From: Labilibaculum sp.
GTDB lineage: Bacteria; Bacteroidota; Bacteroidia; Bacteroidales; Marinifilaceae
NCBI RefSeq assembly: GCF_963664555.1
Contig: NZ_OY761461.1
Coordinates: 1,860,001 to 1,924,000, forward strand
DNA: 64,000 bases
Reading direction: 5' to 3'
The position numbers and the translations under genes were made by a program. Under the pieces are notes generated by a model. It was not told where the DNA came from. It searched no databases and was given only the letters and a program-made list of their open reading frames with translations. Below, one piece after another: positions 9,070-17,576 of the stretch. How positions within the stretch are numbered: position 1 is the stretch's first letter; each line of letters opens with the position of its first letter.

Positions 9070-10134
9070 TCATAGCAATTGCAAATTTAAATGGACATTG
9101 TACGATTCCTCGGTACGATTAATTTTAAGCTCATGCTTTTCAGGATAGATTAAAGATAATCTCCTTTTTACATTTTGCAAACCAATACCACCTACCACAG
9201 CATCTTGATTGGAGCTTACTTTCGGAATGCTGTTTTCAATTTTCAGAACCAGTTTATTTGCCTTACTTCCAAGCTCGATGGTGATCCATGCATTTTTATC
9301 CAATCCTTTGGTACTGTGTTTAAAGCTGTTCTCAATAAATGGCAGAATGATCATTGGAGCAATGTGATTGCTGTCTAAATCGCCCCAAATATTCAAACTT
9401 ATATCAATGCGGTCTCCATATCTTATCTTTTCCAATTCCATATAACTTCTGATGCTATCCACTTCTTTGCGTAAATCAACCTGAGTAGAATTGGTTTCGT
9501 AAAGCATGTACCGCAGTAAATCCGATAGTTTTAGAATCACATCAAGTGATTGATCAGACTTTTTTAATATCAGTGAATACAAACTGTTTAGAGTATTGAA
9601 AAGAAAATGAGGTTGAACCTGATTTTTTAAAAAGATTAATTCAGCCTCTAACTTTTCTTTGGCCAGAATCTGTTCGTTCTGCTGAACTTTTGCTAAATAT
9701 TCCATCAGTTTTACTGTCATGGGTAAGGCAAGTACAGCTCCTAAATTAACAGCCCCCCGAACTATTTGAGTGAGAGAAAAGGTAGATTCTTTTTGCCATT
9801 CCGGAAAAAAGAAATCAACAATAATCAGGTTATCGGTTATGCGTTGAATAAAGGCGGCAAAACCGATTAGGATAAGGAAATAAAAAAGAAATTGCCAAAT
9901 TTCCCCTTTGTATAAAAACCTTGGATACAAGTAGTAAATAACAGCATAAACCAAGAGTATTTTTACCGGTAGATTGATTAGTTCGACCTTTACTGTTTTG
10001 ATATAATTTGCATCGAATGTGCCCCATGCGTATGCAAAGAAAAGTACAAATATGATCCAGTAAGTAAGGTGCTGAACAAGTCTGTTGTTTACGACTTTGG
10101 AAAGCCAGCTATTCTCAGGGGTGATGATCTGCAT
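9070..10134 (-). CDS. LytS/YehU-type sensor histidine kinase
   Basis: With a start at the ATG at 10134 the protein is 354 residues. Four hydrophobic segments in the first ~150 residues (for example about 22-36, 55-70, 80-97) are followed by a His_kinase domain with QPHFLFNTLNS, phospho-acceptor H176, and a HATPase region with IILPFIENSFKHS (N box) and GGIGLQN (G box). The frame is open up to an ATG at 10245, giving 391 residues, but the extra 37 residues look unlike the family N-terminus and the shorter start puts the first membrane segment where expected. It should phosphorylate the LytTR regulator downstream. The sensed signal is unknown. Confidence 0.88.
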   Translation of the reverse strand: MQIITPENSWLSKVVNNRLVQHLTYWIIFVLFFAYAWGTFDANYIKTVKVELINLPVKILLVYAVIYYLYPRFLYKGEIWQFLFYFLILIGFAAFIQRITDNLIIVDFFFPEWQKESTFSLTQIVRGAVNLGAVLALPMTVKLMEYLAKVQQNEQILAKEKLEAELIFLKNQVQPHFLFNTLNSLYSLILKKSDQSLDVILKLSDLLRYMLYETNSTQVDLRKEVDSIRSYMELEKIRYGDRIDISLNIWGDLDSNHIAPMIILPFIENSFKHSTKGLDKNAWITIELGSKANKLVLKIENSIPKVSSNQDAVVGGIGLQNVKRRLSLIYPEKHELKINRTEESYNVHLNLQLL

Positions 10135-10255
10135 TTTTGTAAAGATAAATATTCCGAAACTACATATGTAAGGCATTTTACAAATATTCGCTGGATATAA
10201 AGGGAGTATTGGATATAAAACCTGCTTTTTATTACCAACTACCATTTTTATGGGA

Positions 10256-10314
10256 TGTTTGCAAACAAGAACATTATACAGTAATCCGCAGGATTAGTTA
10301 TACTGTTTGCAGTA
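10256..10314. promoter_or_regulatory. Dyad symmetries in the divergent LytS / GH13 intergenic region
   Basis: TGTTTGCAAACA at 10256-10267 is a perfect 12-bp palindrome. TAATCC-GCA-GGATTA at 10282-10296 is a perfect 6-3-6 inverted repeat. ACTGTTTGCAGT at 10303-10314 shares the TGTTTGCA core with the first. They lie between two divergently transcribed genes and may be operators. Which protein binds is unknown; palindromes suggest a dimeric repressor more than a LytTR regulator, which favours direct repeats. Confidence 0.4.
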
Positions 10315-10422
10315 TTTATTTGCATCTCATTCAAGGGATTGGTTACTTGAACTAAAATCAAATGAAACGTTCATATATAAAGCTTTCTGGATCATATAAC
10401 AAAAACTTAAAATTATAAACAG

Positions 10423-12273
10423 ATGAAAAGAATACTCATGATTTTTTTAACCGTACTGCTGATAGGAAGCAGTACGGCATATGCAAAATACAAAATTGAT
10501 CATTTGGAGCCTGCGTTTTGGTGGACCGGCATGAAGAACACGAGCCTGCAACTGTTGATTCATGGCGAGAATATTGCTGATTTAAAACCTGAGGTAAATT
10601 ATGCCGGTGTCAGCATTATGAAGGTAAGCAGAGTGTCGAATGAAAACTATCTGTTTGTTGATTTAAAATTGAGTGAAATCACAAAAGCCGGAAGTTTTGA
10701 TATCCTTTTTAAAAAAGGAGCGAAAACTATCTTAAAATACAAGTATCAGTTGCTCGAACGAAAAGAAGGTTCTGCCGAACGTTTAAGCTACACTCCTGCG
10801 GATGTGATGTACCTGATTACGCCGGATCGGTTTGCCAATGGCAATATGGCGAACGATAGTGTAGAAGGATTACCTGAAGGTTTGGATCGTGAGCAAAAAG
10901 ATGGTCGTCACGGTGGAGATATTCAGGGAATTATTGATCATTTGGATTACATTTCCGATATGGGATTTACGTCCATTTGGTCGACTCCATTGCTGGAGAA
11001 TAATCAAACTTCTTATTCTTATCATGGTTATGCCATAACCAACTATTATCAAATTGACCCACGCTTTGGAACAAATGAGGATTACTGTAAATTTTCGAAA
11101 CAGGCAAGGAAGAAAGGAATAGGAATCATCATGGATATTGTTTTGAACCATTGTGGTTCTGAACACTGGTGGATGAAGGATCTGCCTTCAACGGATTGGA
11201 TCAATAACGAAGGGAAATTTACAAGTTGTACTCACAAGCGAACTACGGTTCAGGATCAATATGCATCGAAAGAGGATTCGAAACAGTTTTCAGATGGATG
11301 GTTTGTAGAAAGCATGCCCGATTTGAATCAGCGCAACGAGTTCATGTCAAAATACTTGATTCAAAATACCATTTGGTGGATAGAATATGCCGACTTATAT
11401 GGACTCCGTGTAGATACTTATCCATATTCGGACTCTGAATTTTTGATTGAATGGACCCGTAGAATTTTGGAAGAATATCCAAACCTAAATATTGTTGGCG
11501 AGGAGTGGAGTACCAATCCAGCTGTTGTATCCTATTGGCAAAAGGGGAAAGAAAACAAAAATGGTTATGTTTCCAACCTGCCAAGTTTAATGGATTTCCC
11601 CTTGCAAAATGCACTGGTGGAAGGTTTAACTGAAGAAGATACCTGGGGGACAGGACTCATCAAATTGTACGAGATATTGGTGAATGATGTGCAATATCCA
11701 AATCCAAATAATTTGGTCATCTTTCCTGATAACCATGATATGGCCCGAGTTTTTAATCAGCTGAATAAAGATTACGATTTGTATCGAATGGCAATGACTT
11801 ACGTTCTTACGATGAGAGGAATTCCTCAAATTTATTATGGTACAGAGGTTTTAGCAAACAGCGATGCTGGAGGTGATCATGGATTGCTGCGTATGGATTT
11901 CCCTGGAGGTTGGGAAGGCGATGAAGTGAATGCTTTTACAGGAAAGGGCATGAGCACACAAGAAAAAGAAGCTCAGGATTTTTTAAAGAAATTATTAAAT
12001 TGGAGAAAGACCAGTACCGTTATTCATAAAGGAAAGTTGATGCATTATACCCCTGAACATGGAATATACAGCTACTTCCGGTATACCGATAAAGGAAAAG
12101 TAATGGTGATTTTGAATAAGAATACAGAATCGGTTCACTTGCAAACAGAGCGATATCATGAAATGCTGAAAGGGAATGAGACAGCAAAAGATATTATCTC
12201 AGGCAAAATAATTCAAATGAATGAGGGCCTAGAAGTTCCGGCCCGATCGGCAATGATTTTGGAGATAAAGTAA
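10423..12273 (+). CDS. SusA-like GH13 neopullulanase / cyclomaltodextrinase (second copy)
   Basis: This 616-residue secreted enzyme has a signal peptide at residues 1-21 (SSTAYA). Its domain order and motif positions coincide with the 617-residue gene at 242: DIVLNH at 238-243, GLRVD with D331, VGEEW with E360, PDNHD with D439. The N-terminal domain with AFWWTGMKN is typical of cyclomaltodextrinases. The two are clearly paralogues but have diverged in loops and around the active site (GETW versus GEEW), which may mean different preferred substrates. It stands alone, divergent from the sensor kinase, with a terminator directly behind it, so it is probably its own transcription unit. Confidence 0.9.
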   Translation: MKRILMIFLTVLLIGSSTAYAKYKIDHLEPAFWWTGMKNTSLQLLIHGENIADLKPEVNYAGVSIMKVSRVSNENYLFVDLKLSEITKAGSFDILFKKGAKTILKYKYQLLERKEGSAERLSYTPADVMYLITPDRFANGNMANDSVEGLPEGLDREQKDGRHGGDIQGIIDHLDYISDMGFTSIWSTPLLENNQTSYSYHGYAITNYYQIDPRFGTNEDYCKFSKQARKKGIGIIMDIVLNHCGSEHWWMKDLPSTDWINNEGKFTSCTHKRTTVQDQYASKEDSKQFSDGWFVESMPDLNQRNEFMSKYLIQNTIWWIEYADLYGLRVDTYPYSDSEFLIEWTRRILEEYPNLNIVGEEWSTNPAVVSYWQKGKENKNGYVSNLPSLMDFPLQNALVEGLTEEDTWGTGLIKLYEILVNDVQYPNPNNLVIFPDNHDMARVFNQLNKDYDLYRMAMTYVLTMRGIPQIYYGTEVLANSDAGGDHGLLRMDFPGGWEGDEVNAFTGKGMSTQEKEAQDFLKKLLNWRKTSTVIHKGKLMHYTPEHGIYSYFRYTDKGKVMVILNKNTESVHLQTERYHEMLKGNETAKDIISGKIIQMNEGLEVPARSAMILEIK

Positions 12274-12296
12274 GAGTAAATTAGAATTAGTTAATG

Positions 12297-12323
12297 GCCG
12301 CGGATAGTTTCCGTGGCTTTTTT
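12297..12323 (+). terminator. Rho-independent terminator after second SusA-like gene
   Basis: Stem GCCGCGG / CCGTGGC (one G-T pair) with loop ATAGTTT is followed by a run of Ts. It lies 23 bp after the stop codon at 12273. Confidence 0.75.
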
Positions 12324-12345
12324 GTTGCCGGTTGGTTTCGGGGTC

Positions 12346-12792
12346 CTAAATACCGGTTTTTATTGCGGTATAAAATAGGGTGTAGGCAAACGACCATGCA
12401 ATTTGAGAGAGGAGTAAATACAGATAGCTGATTTTCCGATGCCCGTAATATTTGGTGTTTAAAAAAACACCAATAGGAATCGACAGAAGTACTGGGGTGA
12501 GGATTGCAATACCTGCCAATCCGTAATTGTTCTTTAAAACGACTAAACGTCTGTTTCTTTTGGTGAATTTTTTTTGGATTTTCTTTTTGGATTTGAACAG
12601 ATCTGACCCATATACATTAAATAGTTTGATTAAACCTTTCGAAACCAGAGTAGAGATCAGAATGCCAATGAATCCACCGATATTTGTGTACAAGATGGTT
12701 TCATAAAACGACATCTGAAAAACATAGACCGCAACGGGAAAGGTTGCTGCGAATTTCCAGGTACTCGAAAGAATAATCAGGAGCGCTTTCAT
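12346..12792 (-). CDS. Small integral membrane protein, unknown function
   Basis: This 148-residue protein has about four hydrophobic segments (roughly 2-25, 33-55, 92-110, 122-143) and a strongly basic cytoplasmic loop, KSKKKIQKKFTKRNRR, at about 67-82. The stretch GIAILTPVLLSIPIG resembles a motif in the small multidrug-export / DedA-like families, but the match is too weak to name a function. It is a single gene, convergent with the second SusA-like gene. Confidence 0.65.
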   Translation of the reverse strand: MKALLIILSSTWKFAATFPVAVYVFQMSFYETILYTNIGGFIGILISTLVSKGLIKLFNVYGSDLFKSKKKIQKKFTKRNRRLVVLKNNYGLAGIAILTPVLLSIPIGVFLNTKYYGHRKISYLYLLLSQIAWSFAYTLFYTAIKTGI

Positions 12793-13049
12793 TGGAAGAT
12801 AGGAATAGTGAATCAGTTAGGAGCAAAGTATCTTAGTTCAAAGGTCAGAATAGAGAGTCGTAACTCCTACAGATACATGATCTCTCTATTTAAGCGGTAT
12901 TTCAATTTAGAGTTAATGAATTTGCCTGTGTGCTTGGATTGTTATGCTTTGAATATCCTGCAAGTTATGAAATTAGCCAATGAAAGCGTCTTTTTTTCCG
13001 TAACTTACAGGGGATAAAGAAGGATTTTCGTTAAAAACTTACTGTTGTA

Positions 13050-14357
13050 ATGGATAAAAAAATAAGTTTTTGGGCACCTCTTGACAATGCAGCAAAAATA
13101 TTTCCAGCCATACGCTCAAAAGAACATTCTACAGTTGCACGAATTACCGCAGTTCTTAACGAGCGGGTTGCCATTAAACACCTTTTTTCGGCGATTGAAC
13201 TGGCCGAAAAAAGATTCCCTTATTTTAAAGTAAGCCTTCGGAAAGGATTTTTCTGGTATTACCTGGAGCAGATTGATGATCCCGTTAAAGTGACAGGCGA
13301 TACTGGTCAGCTTTGTCAGGCTTTCGACAGGAAGGATTCAAACAAGCTTCTCTTTCGCATTTTGGTTCGTAAGAATGAAATCAGTGTTGAGTTTTCTCAT
13401 ATACTTACCGATGGATCTGGTTTGCTGCAATTTTTGAAGGCCATTCTGATTTATTATTTTAATGAAAAAGGAATGATTCCTGCTGAGCAAATAGATCCGT
13501 TTTATACCAGCAAAGCCAGTCCCGAAGAATTCGAAGATGCCTACAACCGATACTTCAAAGAGAAAATACCACACGTAATCCGTCAGCCAAAAGCTTTTCA
13601 TTTGCCTTTTGATTTGAATTCCAAACCCCGTTTTGATGTGCTTTTGGCAATGATTTCAACTAAAGAATTGAAGGAGAGAGCAAGCGAAAAATCGGTTAGT
13701 ATTACCATCTTTCTGGTGGCTGTTTATCTTTTGGTGCTTCAGGATATTTTTCATGAATGTAAGGCCAAAGGAAAGGGAGTTCGTCGTAAATTGGCCAGAA
13801 TTCAGGTTCCGATTAATTTGCGGAACATCTACCCAACGAAAACCATGCGAAACTTCTCCCTTTTTGTTTTACCGGAACTGGATTTTAGGTTAGGGCTTTA
13901 CTCCTTCGATGAAATTGTGAAGGTTGTGCACCATAAAATGCAGCTGGAGACCGATGAAAAGCTCATCAGTAAAATTATTTCGCGTAATGTTGGCGGCGAA
14001 CGAAATGTTTTTGTGAGAAGTATTCCCATTCTGTTAAAGAGCCTTGTTTTGCATGCCAAGTATTATGCCGAAGGAGCCAATCAATTTAGTGGAGTGGTAA
14101 CTAATTTGGGAAATACGAAAATACCCGATGCCATAGCCGATCAAATAAACTATTTTGTGATAACACCGCCGCCACCCAATAAAAAAGTGAAGATCAATTG
14201 CGGCGTGATTGGATACAAGGATAAACTGGTTTTGAGTTTTGGCAACATAAGCAATTCAAAGGAGTTTGAACGTCGGTTTCTGCGATTTCTTGTTGAGCAA
14301 AATGTGAAGGTTAAAATTTTAAATACATATCATGAACAGCGAGATGAATTACTGTAA
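13050..14357 (+). CDS. Condensation/alcohol-acetyltransferase-like acyltransferase
   Basis: This 435-residue soluble protein shows HILTDGSG with H117 and D121, the HxxxDG active-site motif of the chloramphenicol acetyltransferase / condensation-domain / alcohol acetyltransferase fold. Its spread (motif near residue 117, second half with a QVPINLRNIYPT segment) fits a two-lobe CAT-like enzyme. These enzymes move acyl groups from CoA or carrier proteins to hydroxyl or amine acceptors; the substrate here is unknown. The next gene starts 26 bp inside its 3' end, so the two are translationally linked. No carrier-protein or NRPS module is nearby. Confidence 0.75.
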   Translation: MDKKISFWAPLDNAAKIFPAIRSKEHSTVARITAVLNERVAIKHLFSAIELAEKRFPYFKVSLRKGFFWYYLEQIDDPVKVTGDTGQLCQAFDRKDSNKLLFRILVRKNEISVEFSHILTDGSGLLQFLKAILIYYFNEKGMIPAEQIDPFYTSKASPEEFEDAYNRYFKEKIPHVIRQPKAFHLPFDLNSKPRFDVLLAMISTKELKERASEKSVSITIFLVAVYLLVLQDIFHECKAKGKGVRRKLARIQVPINLRNIYPTKTMRNFSLFVLPELDFRLGLYSFDEIVKVVHHKMQLETDEKLISKIISRNVGGERNVFVRSIPILLKSLVLHAKYYAEGANQFSGVVTNLGNTKIPDAIADQINYFVITPPPPNKKVKINCGVIGYKDKLVLSFGNISNSKEFERRFLRFLVEQNVKVKILNTYHEQRDELL

Positions 14358-15066
14358 TAAATGCGGAGTAGAACTGGATGTCAATATGAATTTTTGTCCG
14401 TTGTGTGGTTTATCTATTGGAGAAAAATCGGGAGCAGACGAACTTTCCACATCGCAGCAAAAGCTCGAAAAGGATAAGATCATTGATGATTTTGAAAAAC
14501 TGACCAAAGCGCAGCGGCGTAAATTATTCTGGGAGTTATCAAACATCATTCTCTTCTCTGGAATCTTGGTTACGGTTACGTTGAATCTTTTTTTGAACAA
14601 AAGCATTACCTGGTCAAGTTATAGTACTGTGGCCTCTTTGGCGGTACTTGCCAACATCAGTGTCTTTACATTTTGGCGGCATCGAATGCTGATAATAGTG
14701 CTTGGAAGTCTTGTTTCAACTTCGCTTCTTCTTATTTTATTGGATTTGTTTAGCACCAATGTTGGTTGGGGAATCAAACTGGGTATTCCCATTCTGTTGT
14801 CATTCTATATTTTGTTATTGCTTGTAATTTGGTTTATACGTATCTCAAAACAACGGGGCTTTAATATTTTGGCGATTATCTTTTTGGCAATAGGTCTCTT
14901 CTCAATCTGTGTTGATGGTTTTGTTTCGCTCTATTTCGTTCATCAGTTTCAGATCAGATGGAGCATTATTGTGGTAACCTCAATGATCTCTATTTCAGCA
15001 CTTCTCTTCTATGTTCATTATCGATTGAAAAAAGGAGTCGACTTAAGAAGATTCTTTCACATTTAA
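14332..15066 (+). CDS. Zinc-ribbon membrane protein (DUF6320-like)
   Basis: This 244-residue protein begins with a zinc ribbon, C8-x2-C11 and C22-x2-C25, followed by a charged linker and about six transmembrane segments (residues about 68-230). The family resemblance is to DUF6320, which I recall as occurring beside alcohol-acetyltransferase-like genes. It overlaps the upstream acyltransferase gene by 26 bp; an alternative ATG 12 bp downstream would shorten the overlap. Function is unknown: it could recruit or regulate the acyltransferase at the membrane. Its stop codon overlaps the stop of the convergent gene in the sequence TTAA. Confidence 0.75.
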   Translation: MNSEMNYCNKCGVELDVNMNFCPLCGLSIGEKSGADELSTSQQKLEKDKIIDDFEKLTKAQRRKLFWELSNIILFSGILVTVTLNLFLNKSITWSSYSTVASLAVLANISVFTFWRHRMLIIVLGSLVSTSLLLILLDLFSTNVGWGIKLGIPILLSFYILLLLVIWFIRISKQRGFNILAIIFLAIGLFSICVDGFVSLYFVHQFQIRWSIIVVTSMISISALLFYVHYRLKKGVDLRRFFHI

Positions 15067-15731
15067 AACCATGCGAATAACTCACTCCAAAGATCTCTCA
15101 TAAGAACAAAATAGAGCAGGAAACTTCCGATCCATCCATGGGCAATGCCTATGGCCCAAAGGTTTCTCCATTTAAAGTAAGCCAGCAAAAATACGGCTTC
15201 CATTGCAAAGGTAAAAATCATTAAAAAGTAATTGGTATAGTGCACCAAACCGAAAAGTGTTGAGATCAAAAAAATAAGAACATACCTATTGATGCTGGGT
15301 TTCACTAATGAAATCAGATTATTGGTAATCAGTCCGAGCATTAAATATTGTTGAACAATTCCCCAAATGGGATACAGGCAAATAATCGGCAATATATGCC
15401 AGGTAAATGTAAGAGAATGATTTAAATGACCATAAATCAGGGAAACCGAGATGCTAACCACAACAAGAGGAAGCAGAAAGACCATTGAGCGTTTAAAATT
15501 ATTTTTGGTAAATCCCCAGTGGCTTAGAACATCCCTATTGGTTGAATATCGAAAAAGAATATAAGCACCCCAAAAAATGCAGATGCCGGCAATGTAAATG
15601 GCCCGCATCTGCAGCCAGTCCATCAGGATGTATTTTAGGATGCCGGTTAGGATTACGGCAATCAATTCTATACGAGGGAAATTCGTAATTTTTAGGATTT
15701 TATTTGTCGATCTGCTTAGTAATACGTGCAT
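15063..15731 (-). CDS. CPBP (Abi/CAAX-protease-like) family membrane protein, degenerate active site
   Basis: This 222-residue protein has about six membrane segments. The family's three motifs can be placed as GIVQQYLMLG (about 132-141), LFGLVH (about 161-166) and GIAHGWIGS (about 196-204). The first motif is normally EExxxR; here both glutamates are glutamine and the arginine is absent, so metal-dependent protease activity is doubtful. It starts 9 bp after the slipin gene stops, so they form one unit. CPBP proteins act as membrane proteases or scaffolds; a non-catalytic scaffold role is more likely. Confidence 0.75.
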   Translation of the reverse strand: MHVLLSRSTNKILKITNFPRIELIAVILTGILKYILMDWLQMRAIYIAGICIFWGAYILFRYSTNRDVLSHWGFTKNNFKRSMVFLLPLVVVSISVSLIYGHLNHSLTFTWHILPIICLYPIWGIVQQYLMLGLITNNLISLVKPSINRYVLIFLISTLFGLVHYTNYFLMIFTFAMEAVFLLAYFKWRNLWAIGIAHGWIGSFLLYFVLMRDLWSELFAWF

Positions 15732-15740
15732 AAATAGTTT

Positions 15741-16484
15741 TTAATCCTCTTCTTTTGGTTTGCGTGGCAACACCTCTTCAGGAAATGGGAACAGAATGGT
15801 CGAATTCTTTTCCGAAGCAATATTTGCAAGTGTTTGGTAGAGCCGCAATTTAATAGCCGAAGGTGACTTATCGATGAGTTTCCCAGCCGCAAGCAGACTT
15901 TCAGCAGCCTGTTCTTCCGCGGTAGCAAGAATTATCCTTGCTCTTCGGGAGCGTTCTGCTTCGGCTTGGTTAGCCATCATCCGGCGCATGTTTTCAGGCA
16001 ACTGAATGTCTTTAATTTTCACATCAATAATAACAATTCCCCACACCTGGGTTTCCTTTTCTACAATGGTCTTGATGTTTTTTCCCATCTCTTCGCGTTT
16101 CGATAAGATGGTATCCAGTTCTACTTTGCCACAAACATCGCGCAAGGCAGCCTGTGCCAGCTGAGAAATGGCAAATTTGTATTCTTCCACCTCTAAAACT
16201 GCTTTTTCTGGATCGTTGATTTGAAAAAATACGACACCATCAATACTACAGGGAACATTGTCTTGAGTCATTACTTCCTGAGAGTCGATATTGATTGTGA
16301 TCACCCGAATGTCGACAATGCTAATGGTTTCAACAATGGGAATAATCCACCTGAAACCGGGTTGCAATATTCCAATATACTTCCCAAAGCGGAATTTTAA
16401 GGCTCTTTTGTATTCAAAAATTACACGAATTCCGGCCAGAAGAAAAAAGATAACGGCAACACTAAAAACGAACAAAAAATTCAT
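15741..16484 (-). CDS. Slipin / stomatin-like SPFH (band 7) membrane protein
   Basis: This 247-residue protein has one N-terminal membrane segment (residues 1-20) followed by an SPFH/band 7 domain (about 22-190), with RWIIPIVETISIVDIR and TQDNVPCSIDGVV characteristic of slipins. A coiled-coil-prone Ala/Glu-rich stretch follows (ANQAEAERSRRARIILATAEEQAAES). Known role: oligomeric scaffolds in lipid microdomains that steer membrane proteases. No NfeD gene is adjacent; instead a CPBP protein follows at 9 bp, so that protein may be its client or partner. Confidence 0.88.
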   Translation of the reverse strand: MNFLFVFSVAVIFFLLAGIRVIFEYKRALKFRFGKYIGILQPGFRWIIPIVETISIVDIRVITINIDSQEVMTQDNVPCSIDGVVFFQINDPEKAVLEVEEYKFAISQLAQAALRDVCGKVELDTILSKREEMGKNIKTIVEKETQVWGIVIIDVKIKDIQLPENMRRMMANQAEAERSRRARIILATAEEQAAESLLAAGKLIDKSPSAIKLRLYQTLANIASEKNSTILFPFPEEVLPRKPKEED

Positions 16485-16811
16485 GGCATATGGTTTAAGA
16501 TATAGAGAAAAATGATCATTGTAATTTACACTGGTGAGGGGGGACTAAAAGAATAAGCATAGACTCCTATTCTTTGCATGTGAGTGTTTTCTTAAATTTA
16601 CTAAAATATGATGGCAGTGGCAAAATTAGATGCTGTGCTGATTATTGCTTCGGAACCTTATGCTTTTATAGTATATTGGCTTCTTTTTTTAATTTCGTAT
16701 TGTAAATACTAAAAAGCATCGAAATGCTTATTTTAGGTTGCTGAATTTTTGAACCAAATACAATAGTAGAAGTTGTTATCACATGTCTAAAAATTCCTAA
16801 TCAAATAATTT
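16485..16811. other. 327-bp gap, divergent promoters expected; one doubtful 34-codon ORF
   Basis: This gap separates the divergent slipin and Crp/Fnr genes, so it should carry both promoters, but I see no convincing TAnnTTTG pair. An AAAGAATA / TATTCTTT inverted pair lies near 16546-16577. A short plus-strand ORF at 16608-16712 would encode a 34-residue peptide with a hydrophobic core (AFIVYWLLFLISYC). In AT-rich DNA an ORF this size can be chance. Confidence 0.3.
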
Positions 16812-17393
16812 ATGGATCAGCTAAGTAGAATAAAAAGCAGTATCGGCTCAATTGTTTCATTAACAGATGAGGAATTATTGATATTCTCTGGTTGTCTGGA
16901 AATGAAAACCATCAATAAAAATGAATTCTTTTTAAAGGAAGGACAGGTGTGTGATTTTATCGGATTCGTCAATTTTGGGGTGATGATTTATTTCAAGACC
17001 TTGGAAAATGGCAAGGAGCTGACAACAGATTTTGCTTTTGAAGGCGATTGGGTTACGATCAACGAAAGTAGGTTGAATAATACGCCGTCATTAATCAACA
17101 TTAAGGCCATCGAAAACGTCGAATTGTTGATTCTTAGACAGCAGGATTTGTTTGATTTATATACAAAAATTCCAAAGTTAGAACGCCTGGGCCGAATTTT
17201 AATGGAACAGTCATTTGTTAAGATTGCCCGGCAAAGTATCGATTTACAAGTACTGCCAGCAAAACAACGATACGAAAGCTTGCTTCTCAAATACCCTGAA
17301 ATTTTTCAAAAAGTACCACTTTACCATATTGCCAATTATCTTGGCATTGCCCCAAAGTCGTTAAGCCGAATTCGCAAGGAGTTTTTTCAGTAA
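16812..17393 (+). CDS. Crp/Fnr-family transcriptional regulator
   Basis: This 193-residue protein has a cyclic-nucleotide-binding-type beta-roll (about residues 10-120, with FVNFGVMIYF and FEGDWV) and a C-terminal winged helix ending in YHIANYLGIAPKSLSRIRKE. The helix-turn-helix is the short Bacteroidota type. The canonical cAMP-contact signature is absent, and no Fnr-type N-terminal cysteine cluster is seen, so the effector is unknown. The downstream secreted-protein gene starts 180 bp away with a shared promoter box (see 17441), and a similar regulator occurs at 22686. Confidence 0.88.
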   Translation: MDQLSRIKSSIGSIVSLTDEELLIFSGCLEMKTINKNEFFLKEGQVCDFIGFVNFGVMIYFKTLENGKELTTDFAFEGDWVTINESRLNNTPSLINIKAIENVELLILRQQDLFDLYTKIPKLERLGRILMEQSFVKIARQSIDLQVLPAKQRYESLLLKYPEIFQKVPLYHIANYLGIAPKSLSRIRKEFFQ

Positions 17394-17440
17394 ATTAATT
17401 TGGTAACAATTGCGGAGAAATTGAAGCACTTCTTTTATCG

Positions 17441-17455
17441 ATTTTTGTATCGTAA
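17441..17455 (+). promoter_or_regulatory. Promoter-like box shared with position 23342
   Basis: The 15-nt word ATTTTTGTATCGTAA occurs exactly here and at 23342-23356. In both cases it lies just after a Crp/Fnr gene and before a secreted-protein gene. It includes a TTTTTG segment like the Bacteroidota -7 element. It may be a promoter alone or a promoter plus operator. Confidence 0.45.
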
Positions 17456-17519
17456 AATTTTAACACTTACGATATGAAACGAGCATAAGAATTTCATTAT
17501 CCAAATGAAAAAAAGGAGG

Positions 17520-17576
17520 ATGATTAAATTTATTTGCGGGTTTCATCTTACAAATGAAAATAAATTTAAAAGATGA
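17520..17576 (+). other. Possible 18-residue leader ORF within a hairpin upstream of the membrane-protein gene
   Basis: An ATG at 17520 directly follows AAAGGAGG and reads MIKFICGFHLTNENKFKR before TGA at 17574-17576, which overlaps the next gene's ATG as ATGA. The same stretch folds: TTAAATTTATTT (17524-17535) and its complement near 17559-17569 pair around an inner TTTCAT/ATGAAA stem. A related dyad, TTTCATTATCCAAATGAAAA, stands at 17492-17511. The purine-rich box abuts the ATG with no spacer, so it is not an ideal ribosome site. Confidence 0.3.

Noticed and set aside
12808..13017. 69-codon plus-strand ORF
   Set aside because: No motif, signal or family resemblance, and poor composition; it lies in the promoter region of divergent genes.
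15716..15928. 70-codon minus-strand ORF inside the slipin gene
   Set aside because: Antisense or out-of-frame shadow of a well-supported SPFH gene.
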